Of a DNA stretch of 64,000 nucleotides, positions 17,922 to 25,142 are shown in pieces (position 1 is the first letter of the stretch; every line of letters starts with the position of its first letter). A program made the translations under genes and the position numbers. Under the pieces are notes generated by a model. It did no database searches, had not been told where the DNA came from, and saw only the letters and a list, made by a program, of their open reading frames with translations. The stretch comes from Deltaproteobacteria bacterium. GTDB lineage: Bacteria; Acidobacteriota; Thermoanaerobaculia; Multivoradales; JAHZIX01. The stretch spans positions 174,629-238,628 of the forward strand of contig JAHZIX010000039.1 in the NCBI GenBank assembly GCA_022601195.1, given 5' to 3'.

Positions 17922-18510
17922 GAGGAAGCTCCAGGAGGCCTGGGTTCGCGGTAACCGCTAGACCCTCGTCCAAGTGTTGTTCCAGGAGGCTTCGGGTGGC
18001 ATCCTGGCCAGGTGAGTCGAGATTCTGAAACGGTTCGTCCAAGAGCAGCAAGCGGGGTTGATGAAGCAGGGCGAAGCACCAGCGTAGACGCTGAAGCATC
18101 CCAGAAGACAAAGTGCCTGCGGATCGGTCCGGTGGTAAGTTCACCCTCTCTAGGAGATGGCCGATGCGGTCCTCAGAAGTGCGTCGAAGGCGAGCGAAGA
18201 AGAGGAGGTTCTCTTCCACGGTCAACTCTTCGTAGAAAGAAAGGTCTGGGGCCACATAGCCGATCGCCAAGCGTCGTTCTCGGGCATCGAGCTGGGTATT
18301 GTCTTGCCGATACGAGATCTCCCCTCGATCCGGAACCATCAACCCCGCCAAACACTTGAGCAGAGTGCTCTTACCCGAGCCGTTGGCGCCGGTAACCAAC
18401 AGGGTCTGGCCCGTGCTGACTTCACCACTGACTCCCCTCAGAACTGCTAGACGGCCGAAGCTGCGATAGAGGTTCTGAAAACTCAGCTGACAGGGAGGTG
18501 ACTCTTGCAT
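17890..18510 (-). CDS. ccmA: Haem exporter ATP-binding subunit CcmA
   Basis: 206 residues. ABC ATPase driving release of holo-CcmE. Walker A GANGSGKST (41-49), signature LSSGM (134-138), Walker B LLLLDEP (154-160), D-loop NLD. The switch histidine after Walker B is absent: where TH is expected the sequence is VTANPG (Asn189). First gene of ccmABCDEF; the ATG is 7 nt after a perfect TATAAT with no Shine-Dalgarno. Confidence 0.9.
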   Translation of the reverse strand: MQESPPCQLSFQNLYRSFGRLAVLRGVSGEVSTGQTLLVTGANGSGKSTLLKCLAGLMVPDRGEISYRQDNTQLDARERRLAIGYVAPDLSFYEELTVEENLLFFARLRRTSEDRIGHLLERVNLPPDRSAGTLSSGMLQRLRWCFALLHQPRLLLLDEPFQNLDSPGQDATRSLLEQHLDEGLAVTANPGLLELPHVAHHLQLAG

Positions 18511-18517
18511 GGATCGG

Positions 18518-18523
18518 ATTATA
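18518..18523 (-). promoter_or_regulatory. -10 box of the ccm operon
   Basis: TATAAT on the minus strand, separated by seven bases (ccgatcc) from the ccmA ATG, so transcription would start at or next to the A of ATG. No good -35 box is visible 16-18 nt upstream. Confidence 0.5.
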
Positions 18524-18557
18524 GGTGACTCCGCCGCCGCAAGCTTACGTCTGCGAC

Positions 18558-18586
18558 TTGCTAGCGGCTCTACCGGGTCGTAGGAT
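18558..18586 (+). promoter_or_regulatory. Promoter of the HEAT/cyclophilin gene
   Basis: TTGCTA (18558-18563), 17 nt, TAGGAT (18581-18586), then 7 nt to the ATG at 18594. No Shine-Dalgarno, so the mRNA is probably leaderless. Lies back to back with the ccmA promoter. Confidence 0.5.
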
Positions 18587-18593
18587 CGGGCTT

Positions 18594-20615
18594 ATGCACT
18601 CATGGTCCCAAGGCCTAGCTGGGTTCCTCCTAGTGGCGGTTGTCGGTTGTGCCTCGGTGGGCCCGCCACCGTTTCGAGACCCAAAAGCGGCGAAGAAGGA
18701 ATCCGTAACCCGGATAGAGGATTTACAGTTGCGGGGGCTCCTCCTGCTGCTCGCCGATAGGCGTATCTACGAGCCCTATGCGGTGAATGCTGCTTTGGAA
18801 GGAGGGACCGAGGTCCGGGAGTCCCTGGCAGTAACCCTGGGGCGAGTAGGCCTGCGCCCAGGACAACCGATACTTCTCGAGTTGTTGGAGGATCCGGCCC
18901 CCAGGGTGAGGCGAGCGGCAGCCTTTGCTCTAGGCGAAACGGGGTTTCGAGCCTCTGCTGAGGCTGTGCTTCGCCATGTCAAGGACTCGGACCGGGAGAC
19001 CGGTACCTTGGCAGTTGAAGCCCTAGGGAAACTCGGTGTCTCGGTCTTGCAGGTTGGAGAAGCTCTGGCCGACCTTGGAGAGGCGGAATTTTGGCCGCGC
19101 CTTCTGCCTTCGCTGTATCACTACCAGGAAGAAGCGATGATTCCTCTGGCACTCCTTGGACTGGAGAAAGTCGAAGATTCACGCCTGCGCTCCCTTGCCG
19201 CCTATGCCCTGGCTCGGGAGGCTTTTCCGGGCACTCTCGAAGATCTCCGTTCTCTGCTCTCGGATCAAGATCCATGGGTCCGAAGCCTGGGCGCTCGAGG
19301 CCTCGGCAAGCTGGGGGAAGCACGAGCTATCGATAGCCTGTTTCCCCTTTTGCAGGACACCTTTCCAGGGCCGGTAGTACAGGCCCTGCGAGCTGCGGGC
19401 CGTTTGGTGAGCGAAGGAGCTCTAGCAGCTCCCGAGACTTGGCGAACGGAAATTCTCCGCTTGTTTCGGGACGATCGCCCGGTGGTTCGCCAGACTGCCA
19501 TCGAAGTTTCCTGGGCATGGCTCCTGGACGAGGATCTGGGGGCAGCATTGGTGGCCATTGCCGCAGACTCTAAGGATTCTCTTGGACCGGCTGCTCTCCT
19601 GAGCTTGGCGAAAGCAGCTCATCCCCAGGCAACGGGTCTGGTGGCCCGCTCCTTGGCTTCTACAGACCCCCTATTTCGAGCTCGTGGGGTGGAAGCGGCA
19701 TCGTTACTCGGCCTGTGGTCTGTCGTCGAGCACGGCCTCAACGACGTCGACCCGCGAGTGCGAGCGGCGGTTTTTCGAGTTTGCCTCGCTGCAGGGGAGG
19801 CTTGTTCGAGAGATTCTGAGCCGCTAGCCCGCCAGGGTTTGTCTGATCCGGATGTAGGCGTCCGATCGGTAGTTTTCGAAGCATTGGCAACTCATCCTTT
19901 ACTTTCTACGGAGGATCTCCTCTGGGCTTGGGCGAATTCATCTAAGGATCGAGAAGAGGCGAGCCGAATGGCAGGGATCAAGGCCCTGGTAGCTCGCGGC
20001 AAGCGGGCTCCTTCGGAAGAGGCCAAGGTCGTCGAGGCTCTTCTGCAGTTGGCTAGAGATCGTCGCCGACTGGTGCGTCGGCAAGCGGTCAAGGGGTTGA
20101 GGGACCTAGGGCACCAGGCACCTTCTATTGGCCCTTTGGAAAGTCAGCGGCCTGCAGAGGCCTACGAGGATGCCCTATTGAGATCTCTCCGTCCTAGAAG
20201 AATCACGATAGCCACTGATCGGGGAGATCTGGAGGTAGAGCTAGCTTGCCCCGAGGCCCCCATGACCTGTCTGAGCTTTCTGCAACTTGCGGAGCAGGGT
20301 TTCTATGACGGGTTGAGCTTTCACCGAGTACTGCCGGATTTCGTAGTCCAAAGCGGTGACCCACGAGAGGATGGGCTCGGGGGGCCAGGCTATACTCTAC
20401 GAGACGAAATCAATCGTATTCGATTCGATCGAGGCGTTCTCAGGATGGCTATTTCTAGTCCGGATACCGCTGGTAGCCAATTTTTCTTGACTCTTTCTCC
20501 TCAACCGCATTTGGATGGGGAGTACACAGCTCTGGGTCGGGTGGTCGCTGGTGACGAAGTTCTCGACCTCTTGGTCGAAGGGGACCTTCTTCACCAAATC
20601 ACCCTGCAGCATTGA
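18594..20615 (+). CDS. HEAT-repeat lipoprotein with C-terminal cyclophilin domain
   Basis: 673 residues. Signal peptide with lipobox VVGC (Cys19). About 500 residues of HEAT-like helical repeats follow (for example DPAPRVRRAAAFALGETGF, DQDPWVRSLGARGLGKLGEA, DPRVRAAVFRVCLAAG). The last ~138 residues are a cyclophilin-type prolyl isomerase with FHRVLPDFVVQSGDP, GSQFFLTLSP and LDGEYTALGRV. An upstream in-frame ATG (18525) would abolish the signal peptide, so 18594 is preferred. Likely an envelope folding factor whose repeats hold a client (inference). Confidence 0.88.
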   Translation: MHSWSQGLAGFLLVAVVGCASVGPPPFRDPKAAKKESVTRIEDLQLRGLLLLLADRRIYEPYAVNAALEGGTEVRESLAVTLGRVGLRPGQPILLELLEDPAPRVRRAAAFALGETGFRASAEAVLRHVKDSDRETGTLAVEALGKLGVSVLQVGEALADLGEAEFWPRLLPSLYHYQEEAMIPLALLGLEKVEDSRLRSLAAYALAREAFPGTLEDLRSLLSDQDPWVRSLGARGLGKLGEARAIDSLFPLLQDTFPGPVVQALRAAGRLVSEGALAAPETWRTEILRLFRDDRPVVRQTAIEVSWAWLLDEDLGAALVAIAADSKDSLGPAALLSLAKAAHPQATGLVARSLASTDPLFRARGVEAASLLGLWSVVEHGLNDVDPRVRAAVFRVCLAAGEACSRDSEPLARQGLSDPDVGVRSVVFEALATHPLLSTEDLLWAWANSSKDREEASRMAGIKALVARGKRAPSEEAKVVEALLQLARDRRRLVRRQAVKGLRDLGHQAPSIGPLESQRPAEAYEDALLRSLRPRRITIATDRGDLEVELACPEAPMTCLSFLQLAEQGFYDGLSFHRVLPDFVVQSGDPREDGLGGPGYTLRDEINRIRFDRGVLRMAISSPDTAGSQFFLTLSPQPHLDGEYTALGRVVAGDEVLDLLVEGDLLHQITLQH

Positions 20616-20673
20616 GCTGCAACCTTTCTCGTCACCACGACGTAAGAGATGAAGGCAGGGAGAACAAAAGCGG

Positions 20674-21240
20674 TTGAGCGATGAAGAGCTAGTGGCCGCG
20701 ATTCTCGGCGGCCGTCAAGATTTGTTTGGAGAACTGGTAGAGCGCTACCAGGGAAGGTTGGTCAATTATCTCTACCGGATCCTGCGAAATGTCGACGAAG
20801 CTCATGACCTCGCTCAAGATGTCTTCTTCAAGGTCTACCAAGCCTTGGATGGCTTCAACCCCAAGTACCGGTTTTCCACATGGCTCTTCCGGGTGGGGCA
20901 GAACGCTGCGATCGATTTCCTCCGCAAGCGCCGATTCAAGTTGGTGTCCTTGCAGAGACAAGATTCAGAGAGTGGCGAGAGTCAGCAGTGGGACCTTCCG
21001 AGCCCGGAGCGGGGTCCCTATGGAGATCTGCGAAACCGTGAGCGGGGTGGTGCCATTCAAGAAGCGATCGAGGAGCTTCCCTGGGAGTACAGGGAGCTAA
21101 TTTTGCTGAGGCACTACGGCGAGATGTCCTATGACGAAATCGCCCAGCTCAAAGAAATGCCGTTGGGCACTGTGAAGAATAAGTTGTTTCGTGGTCGGCA
21201 GATGCTAAAAGAAAAACTGGCAGACTTTTTGACCGATTGA
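20674..21240 (+). CDS. ECF-type sigma factor (sigma-E/RpoE-like)
   Basis: 188 residues. Region 2 (DEAHDLAQDVFFKVYQAL, FSTWLFRVGQNAAIDFLRKR) and region 4 helix-turn-helix (MSYDEIAQLKEMPLGTVKNK). TTG start with GGGAG about 11 nt upstream; no better start in frame. Followed 54 nt later by a membrane protein that looks like its anti-sigma factor. The start of the sigma gene lies 58 nt after the cyclophilin gene. Confidence 0.92.
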   Translation: MSDEELVAAILGGRQDLFGELVERYQGRLVNYLYRILRNVDEAHDLAQDVFFKVYQALDGFNPKYRFSTWLFRVGQNAAIDFLRKRRFKLVSLQRQDSESGESQQWDLPSPERGPYGDLRNRERGGAIQEAIEELPWEYRELILLRHYGEMSYDEIAQLKEMPLGTVKNKLFRGRQMLKEKLADFLTD

Positions 21241-21294
21241 AGGACGAACCGAGCTCTGGTCTGTGTGGATGCGGGGCTGCAGAGGAATATTGCC

Positions 21295-21882
21295 ATGGCG
21301 ACGGTTGACCAAGCCACCCTAGAAGAACTGCTCCTCCGAGAGATGGATGAGTTGTTGACACCGCAGGAGCTTCGCCTTCTCGAGGAGAGTGTGGAGCATT
21401 CCTCAGAGCTGTGCGAAGAGCGCCGTAGTTTTCAAGCTCTCACTGCGGCCATGGGAGAGTCACGAATCTCAGTGCGGCAGGATTTCCAGGAGCAAGTCAT
21501 GGCGAATTTGCCGGTAGCTCCTTGGGAGTCGCCAGCTCGCAGCTCCTGGAGGGTGCCATTGGCCTGTCTTGCCGTGCTAGCCGTCGCAACGAGCCTTCTG
21601 AGCCTCTGGGGTGCGCAATCCTCGGCGACGGGGTCCCTGTTGGGCTCGGTGGTAGCGGCTTTTGACCTAATGAAGATGGCTTTGGTGACCGGCGCTGGCC
21701 TCCTGGGAGCGAGTTGGGTGGGGCTTCGAGTGGCCATGAGGGAGCTCTTCCAAGCCTCGCCAATGGCCCTGGTGGGAGTGATCTTCTTGTTGGTGGGGCT
21801 CAATGCCCTCTTCTGGCTCGCCCTTCGCCGTAGTCCGGTTCGAGATAGAGCTGGCTCCGAGGGTCCAGAAGGGGAAGAATAG
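21295..21882 (+). CDS. Probable anti-sigma factor, membrane-anchored
   Basis: 195 residues. The N-terminal ~75 residues are helical and anti-sigma-like (EMDELLTPQELRLLEESVEHS) but lack the HxxxCxxC zinc motif. Three hydrophobic segments follow (about 92-112, 126-150, 157-178). ATG 21295 has AGAGGA 8-9 nt upstream and is preferred over GTG 21265. Place directly after the ECF sigma gene is the main argument for the role; homology is not obvious. Confidence 0.65.
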   Translation: MATVDQATLEELLLREMDELLTPQELRLLEESVEHSSELCEERRSFQALTAAMGESRISVRQDFQEQVMANLPVAPWESPARSSWRVPLACLAVLAVATSLLSLWGAQSSATGSLLGSVVAAFDLMKMALVTGAGLLGASWVGLRVAMRELFQASPMALVGVIFLLVGLNALFWLALRRSPVRDRAGSEGPEGEE

Positions 21883-21956
21883 TTTCTCTTCCTGGAAAGC
21901 TCACTCCTGAGTCATCGCGTCGGCTATTTTCTGTAGCTTCCCAGCTTCGTCCACGG

Positions 21957-21962
21957 TACATT
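21957..21962 (+). promoter_or_regulatory. Possible -10 box for the polymer-forming protein gene
   Basis: TACATT six bases before the ATG at 21969, which has no Shine-Dalgarno; the -35 region is weak. Would give a leaderless mRNA separate from the sigma/anti-sigma transcript. Confidence 0.3.
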
Positions 21963-21968
21963 TTTCCC

Positions 21969-22919
21969 ATGAGAAGCTCCCGATCCCTGATGCGGCTCTG
22001 GGTCGTTGTGTGGGTCCTGGTTCTTGGTCAGGTCGTCCTTGAACCGAGGCCAGGAATCGCGGCAGAAGCGGAAGCTGAGAAACTCTCCGCTCTGCGGATC
22101 CAAAAGGGAGCCGTCGCCAGCAACCAGATCGTCGGTCTAGGCCGAGACGTCATCGTGGAGGGAGAGGCCCACTCGGAGGTCGCTGCCATCGGTGGCTCGG
22201 TAGAGGTTCTAGGTTCTGTCCAGGGTGATGTGATCGTTCTTGGGGGGGACGCTCGCCTAGCTGCCGGAGCGAAAGTCGAGGGCGAGGTTTTCGTTCTCGG
22301 TGGTCGCCTCGAAGCGGCGCCCGGGGCTTTTATCGGTGGTCGTGCTGTTTCCTATCCCTCAGCGTCATCCGCTTGGCTCACCCTCCTGGAGGGGCCGGCT
22401 ATCGGCTTGGCTGCCACGGAGCCGGTTTTGTTGGCCCTCAAGGCTGCCCTCCTGTCGGCTTGGCTGTTGCTCTTGATGCTGCTGTTCGCGGTGAGTGGAA
22501 AACAGGTCGAGAGCACCTCCCGAAGCGTAGCCGATGAGCCTTTTCGGAATTTCTGGGTGGGTCTGGTCGGGGTTGCGACTCTGGTGTTGACGACCTTGTT
22601 TTTGACGACTTTTGCTGGGCCCTTGATCAGTTTTCCCCTTGTTTGCTTGGTCGTCCTAGTGCTCCTGCTAGCAAAGTTGTGGGGCGTCGTTGCCGTTTTC
22701 CATGCCTTGGGATCATGGTGTTTTCGTCGTCTCGGGCGCCGCCCTCAGGTTCTCGAAGCTGCCTCTCTTGGTCTGGTTATTCTCGGTATCTTCAAGTTTT
22801 TCCCCTTTGTCGGAGCTTGGGTGTGGACCGTGGCCACTCTGATCGGAGTGGGAGCCGCTTTGACAACGAAGTTCGGCCGACGGGAAGCTTGGTTCGAAAA
22901 CCTCGGTCCTCTAAGCTGA
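21969..22919 (+). CDS. Membrane protein with bactofilin-like beta repeats
   Basis: 316 residues. Signal peptide (1-31), then about 100 residues of short beta repeats of the polymer-forming/bactofilin kind (VGLGRDVIVEGEAHSEVAAI, SVQGDVIVLGGDARLAAGAK), then four or five membrane helices (about 158-300). Such proteins are often found with ECF sigma/anti-sigma pairs. Likely an envelope stress or scaffold protein; exact role unknown. Confidence 0.75.
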   Translation: MRSSRSLMRLWVVVWVLVLGQVVLEPRPGIAAEAEAEKLSALRIQKGAVASNQIVGLGRDVIVEGEAHSEVAAIGGSVEVLGSVQGDVIVLGGDARLAAGAKVEGEVFVLGGRLEAAPGAFIGGRAVSYPSASSAWLTLLEGPAIGLAATEPVLLALKAALLSAWLLLLMLLFAVSGKQVESTSRSVADEPFRNFWVGLVGVATLVLTTLFLTTFAGPLISFPLVCLVVLVLLLAKLWGVVAVFHALGSWCFRRLGRRPQVLEAASLGLVILGIFKFFPFVGAWVWTVATLIGVGAALTTKFGRREAWFENLGPLS

Positions 22920-22922
22920 ACT

Positions 22923-23007
22923 AGGCGCTATGCGCCTTGACCACGTCTCGGTGATCTCTTAGTCTGAGAAGATATCTTCGCCAGCCCGGTGACCCGTGAA
23001 GCGGGTC
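22923..23007 (+). other. Two hairpins in the gap before the zinc-ribbon TPR gene
   Basis: aggcgc/gcgcct with a 3-nt loop (22923-22937) right after the stop codon, a possible terminator without T tract, and gacccg/cgggtc with a 5-nt loop (22991-23007), flanked by further pairing ccgg/ccgg. The second could be a leader element of the next gene. I recognise no riboswitch class. Confidence 0.35.
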
Positions 23008-23059
23008 CCTCGCCGGCTCGAGAGCGGACAACCGAGATTCTTCACTTGAACCACCAAGC

Positions 23060-24961
23060 ATGAAAAACGAGGACATCATTTCCCAGACTGGAAAGCGGCC
23101 CACAAGTTGGAGTCAGCTGTTCTGTCAGGTGTGCGGCGTGACCAACCAGGCCGATCGGGAATTCTGTCGCCGCTGCCACCACAAACTATTGGTGGTATCT
23201 GGGACCTTGTTTGAAGAGGATCTGGACTTTGACTCTATGGGGGAGGAAGGTTTTTCTTTCGACGAGCACCTCCTCGAGAGAATTTCGATTCTGGAAGAGG
23301 TGGTCAAGCGGAGCGCGGAATCCCTGCGCCAGCTGCTAGGAGCCTTGCGGAAGCAAGAACGCAATATTCTGGTGAACAACACCGGGCTGGCAGCCTTGCG
23401 GGAATTGCTCGAGGAGAAACGAGTCCTAGCCTCTGACGATTGGAATGAGTTGTGGCAGTCGCGGATGGACGACCACTCGCTATCTCTCGAGAAGCGAGAA
23501 CGATTCCTGGTGCGCCGTGAGCGGATGAGTAGCCTATTCGAAGGCCGTCGGCAAGCAGATTTTCAAGATCTCTTACAAGATGCCGAGACCGCCTTCTCTG
23601 CTTTTGACCGAGAGGGCGCTCATCGGGCCCTCGAGGCTGCCTATCGCCTGGATGGGAACAACTACGAGTTGGCTCACTTCTTGGGGGAAACCCATTTCGA
23701 TGATGGCGATACCGACCTCGCCTTGAAATATTTTTCCAAAGTGCTGGAATTGAAGTCGGACCATTACGAGGGTTTGGTTTACGGTGGCGCGATCTTTTAC
23801 GAGAAGGGGGATAGCGAAAGAGCGGAGGAGCTTCTGAAACGGGCAACGGTGCTCTATTCAGATGCCTTTCTGCCACATTTCAGTCTAGGCGCCGTGTTCG
23901 CGAGCCAGGGTGAGCTTTCCCAGGCAGTCGCGTACCTGGAGCGAGCGGTGGAGCTGGATGCTGTACCCCAAGCGCTCTACCTTCTGGGAAGCTGCCTATA
24001 CGAGATGGGACGAGCTTCTGAAGCGATCCGATGCCTCCAGGATGCCGTTAGGGCCGATCCCGCTTCAGAGGAGGCGCACCAGCTCTTAGGCCTGGCCTAT
24101 CTCGATCGTCGCTGGAGCCGCAAAGCGCTTGATGCCTTGCGCCAAGCCCAGCGCCTCAATCCGAAGAAGATGCACTACCGGGATTTGGTCCTCTACATGA
24201 CCAGCCACGCGGATGCTCCGGTACCACTGCCCGAAGGAGAGGCCCGGGATCTCTTTGCCAAAGCAGCTGTCCATCTCGAGCGGGACGATCTCAAACAGGC
24301 CCTGGTGACCTATCGGCAGGCTTTGGATCTCGATGCCGAAAATCCTATGCTGTTGATGGCCTATGCGCTGGTCTGTCTTCAGCTCAATCGGGGGCGGGAG
24401 ATCGAAGCTTTGACCCGGAAAGTTCTCGAATTGGAGCCGGACGAGATGCTTCGCACCACCGCCTATGCGACGCTCATAGAAGCCTTGAGGAGCCAGGGTA
24501 AATACCGTGAGGGTAACCTCATGGGGCGGCGACTCCTGGAGGAGGGCAGCTCAGACTTCACCAAGACCATCGCCTACTATGAGATGGCCTACAACCTGGC
24601 TGAAACGGAAGAAGATCTGGACGAGGCGCTGGACTATGCCCGGCGGTCAGTGGAGCTGTCTCCCAAAGAGTTGCGACAATTGCCGCTAGCTGCCTTGGGC
24701 TGGGTGCACTATAAGCGCCGAGAATTCGAACAGGCGATCGATTTTCTCTCCAAAGCCAGTGAGCTGGCGCCCTCTCAGACCACTCTGAACCATCTCGGTA
24801 TAGCCTTGTTGGCCTCCGGGCAGAAAGAGAAGGCCCGTAACATCCTGGCGGAGGCTCGTTCGCTGAGCGAGGGAGGCCAACGCTTCGAAGAAAAGATGAT
24901 CGAGTGCGTCAAGGGGACTCGTCGGTCTATAAGTGGGGCCCGCGGGAATCATAAGGAGTAG
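23060..24961 (+). CDS. TPR protein with N-terminal zinc ribbon
   Basis: 633 residues, no signal peptide. Zinc ribbon with CxxC pairs at Cys22/Cys25 and Cys36/Cys39, a coiled-coil-like stretch (60-170), then at least ten TPR units from about 170 to the end (DLALKYFSKVLELKSDHYEG, SEAIRCLQDAVRADPASEEA, FEQAIDFLSKASELAPSQTT). A cytoplasmic assembly or adaptor protein; no partner can be named from context. Confidence 0.8.
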   Translation: MKNEDIISQTGKRPTSWSQLFCQVCGVTNQADREFCRRCHHKLLVVSGTLFEEDLDFDSMGEEGFSFDEHLLERISILEEVVKRSAESLRQLLGALRKQERNILVNNTGLAALRELLEEKRVLASDDWNELWQSRMDDHSLSLEKRERFLVRRERMSSLFEGRRQADFQDLLQDAETAFSAFDREGAHRALEAAYRLDGNNYELAHFLGETHFDDGDTDLALKYFSKVLELKSDHYEGLVYGGAIFYEKGDSERAEELLKRATVLYSDAFLPHFSLGAVFASQGELSQAVAYLERAVELDAVPQALYLLGSCLYEMGRASEAIRCLQDAVRADPASEEAHQLLGLAYLDRRWSRKALDALRQAQRLNPKKMHYRDLVLYMTSHADAPVPLPEGEARDLFAKAAVHLERDDLKQALVTYRQALDLDAENPMLLMAYALVCLQLNRGREIEALTRKVLELEPDEMLRTTAYATLIEALRSQGKYREGNLMGRRLLEEGSSDFTKTIAYYEMAYNLAETEEDLDEALDYARRSVELSPKELRQLPLAALGWVHYKRREFEQAIDFLSKASELAPSQTTLNHLGIALLASGQKEKARNILAEARSLSEGGQRFEEKMIECVKGTRRSISGARGNHKE

Positions 24962-24970
24962 GTAGAAATG

Positions 24971-24985
24971 GGGCCGTTACGGCCC
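24971..24985 (+). terminator. Short hairpin after the TPR gene
   Basis: gggccg/cggccc around TTA, ten bases after the stop codon; no T tract, so termination is only possible. The remaining gap up to proS (to 25142) shows no T-box or other element I recognise. Confidence 0.35.
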
Positions 24986-25142
24986 TGTCGGAGTCGGCGG
25001 AACGAAGAGTCGGCTCTAGAAATACCCGTTCAAAGAAGTGCCCATTCAAGAAAGATAGGAGAGTTTTCGGCGCCTTGCCGGTTCCATTGGGGGGCCTGGT
25101 TTGCTGCCACAGACTCTATCTCACCACCCTCTGGAGAATCCC

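Noticed and set aside
24962..25142. T-box leader upstream of proS
   Set aside because: No T-box core sequence nor the terminator/antiterminator pair; only a small hairpin after the previous gene.
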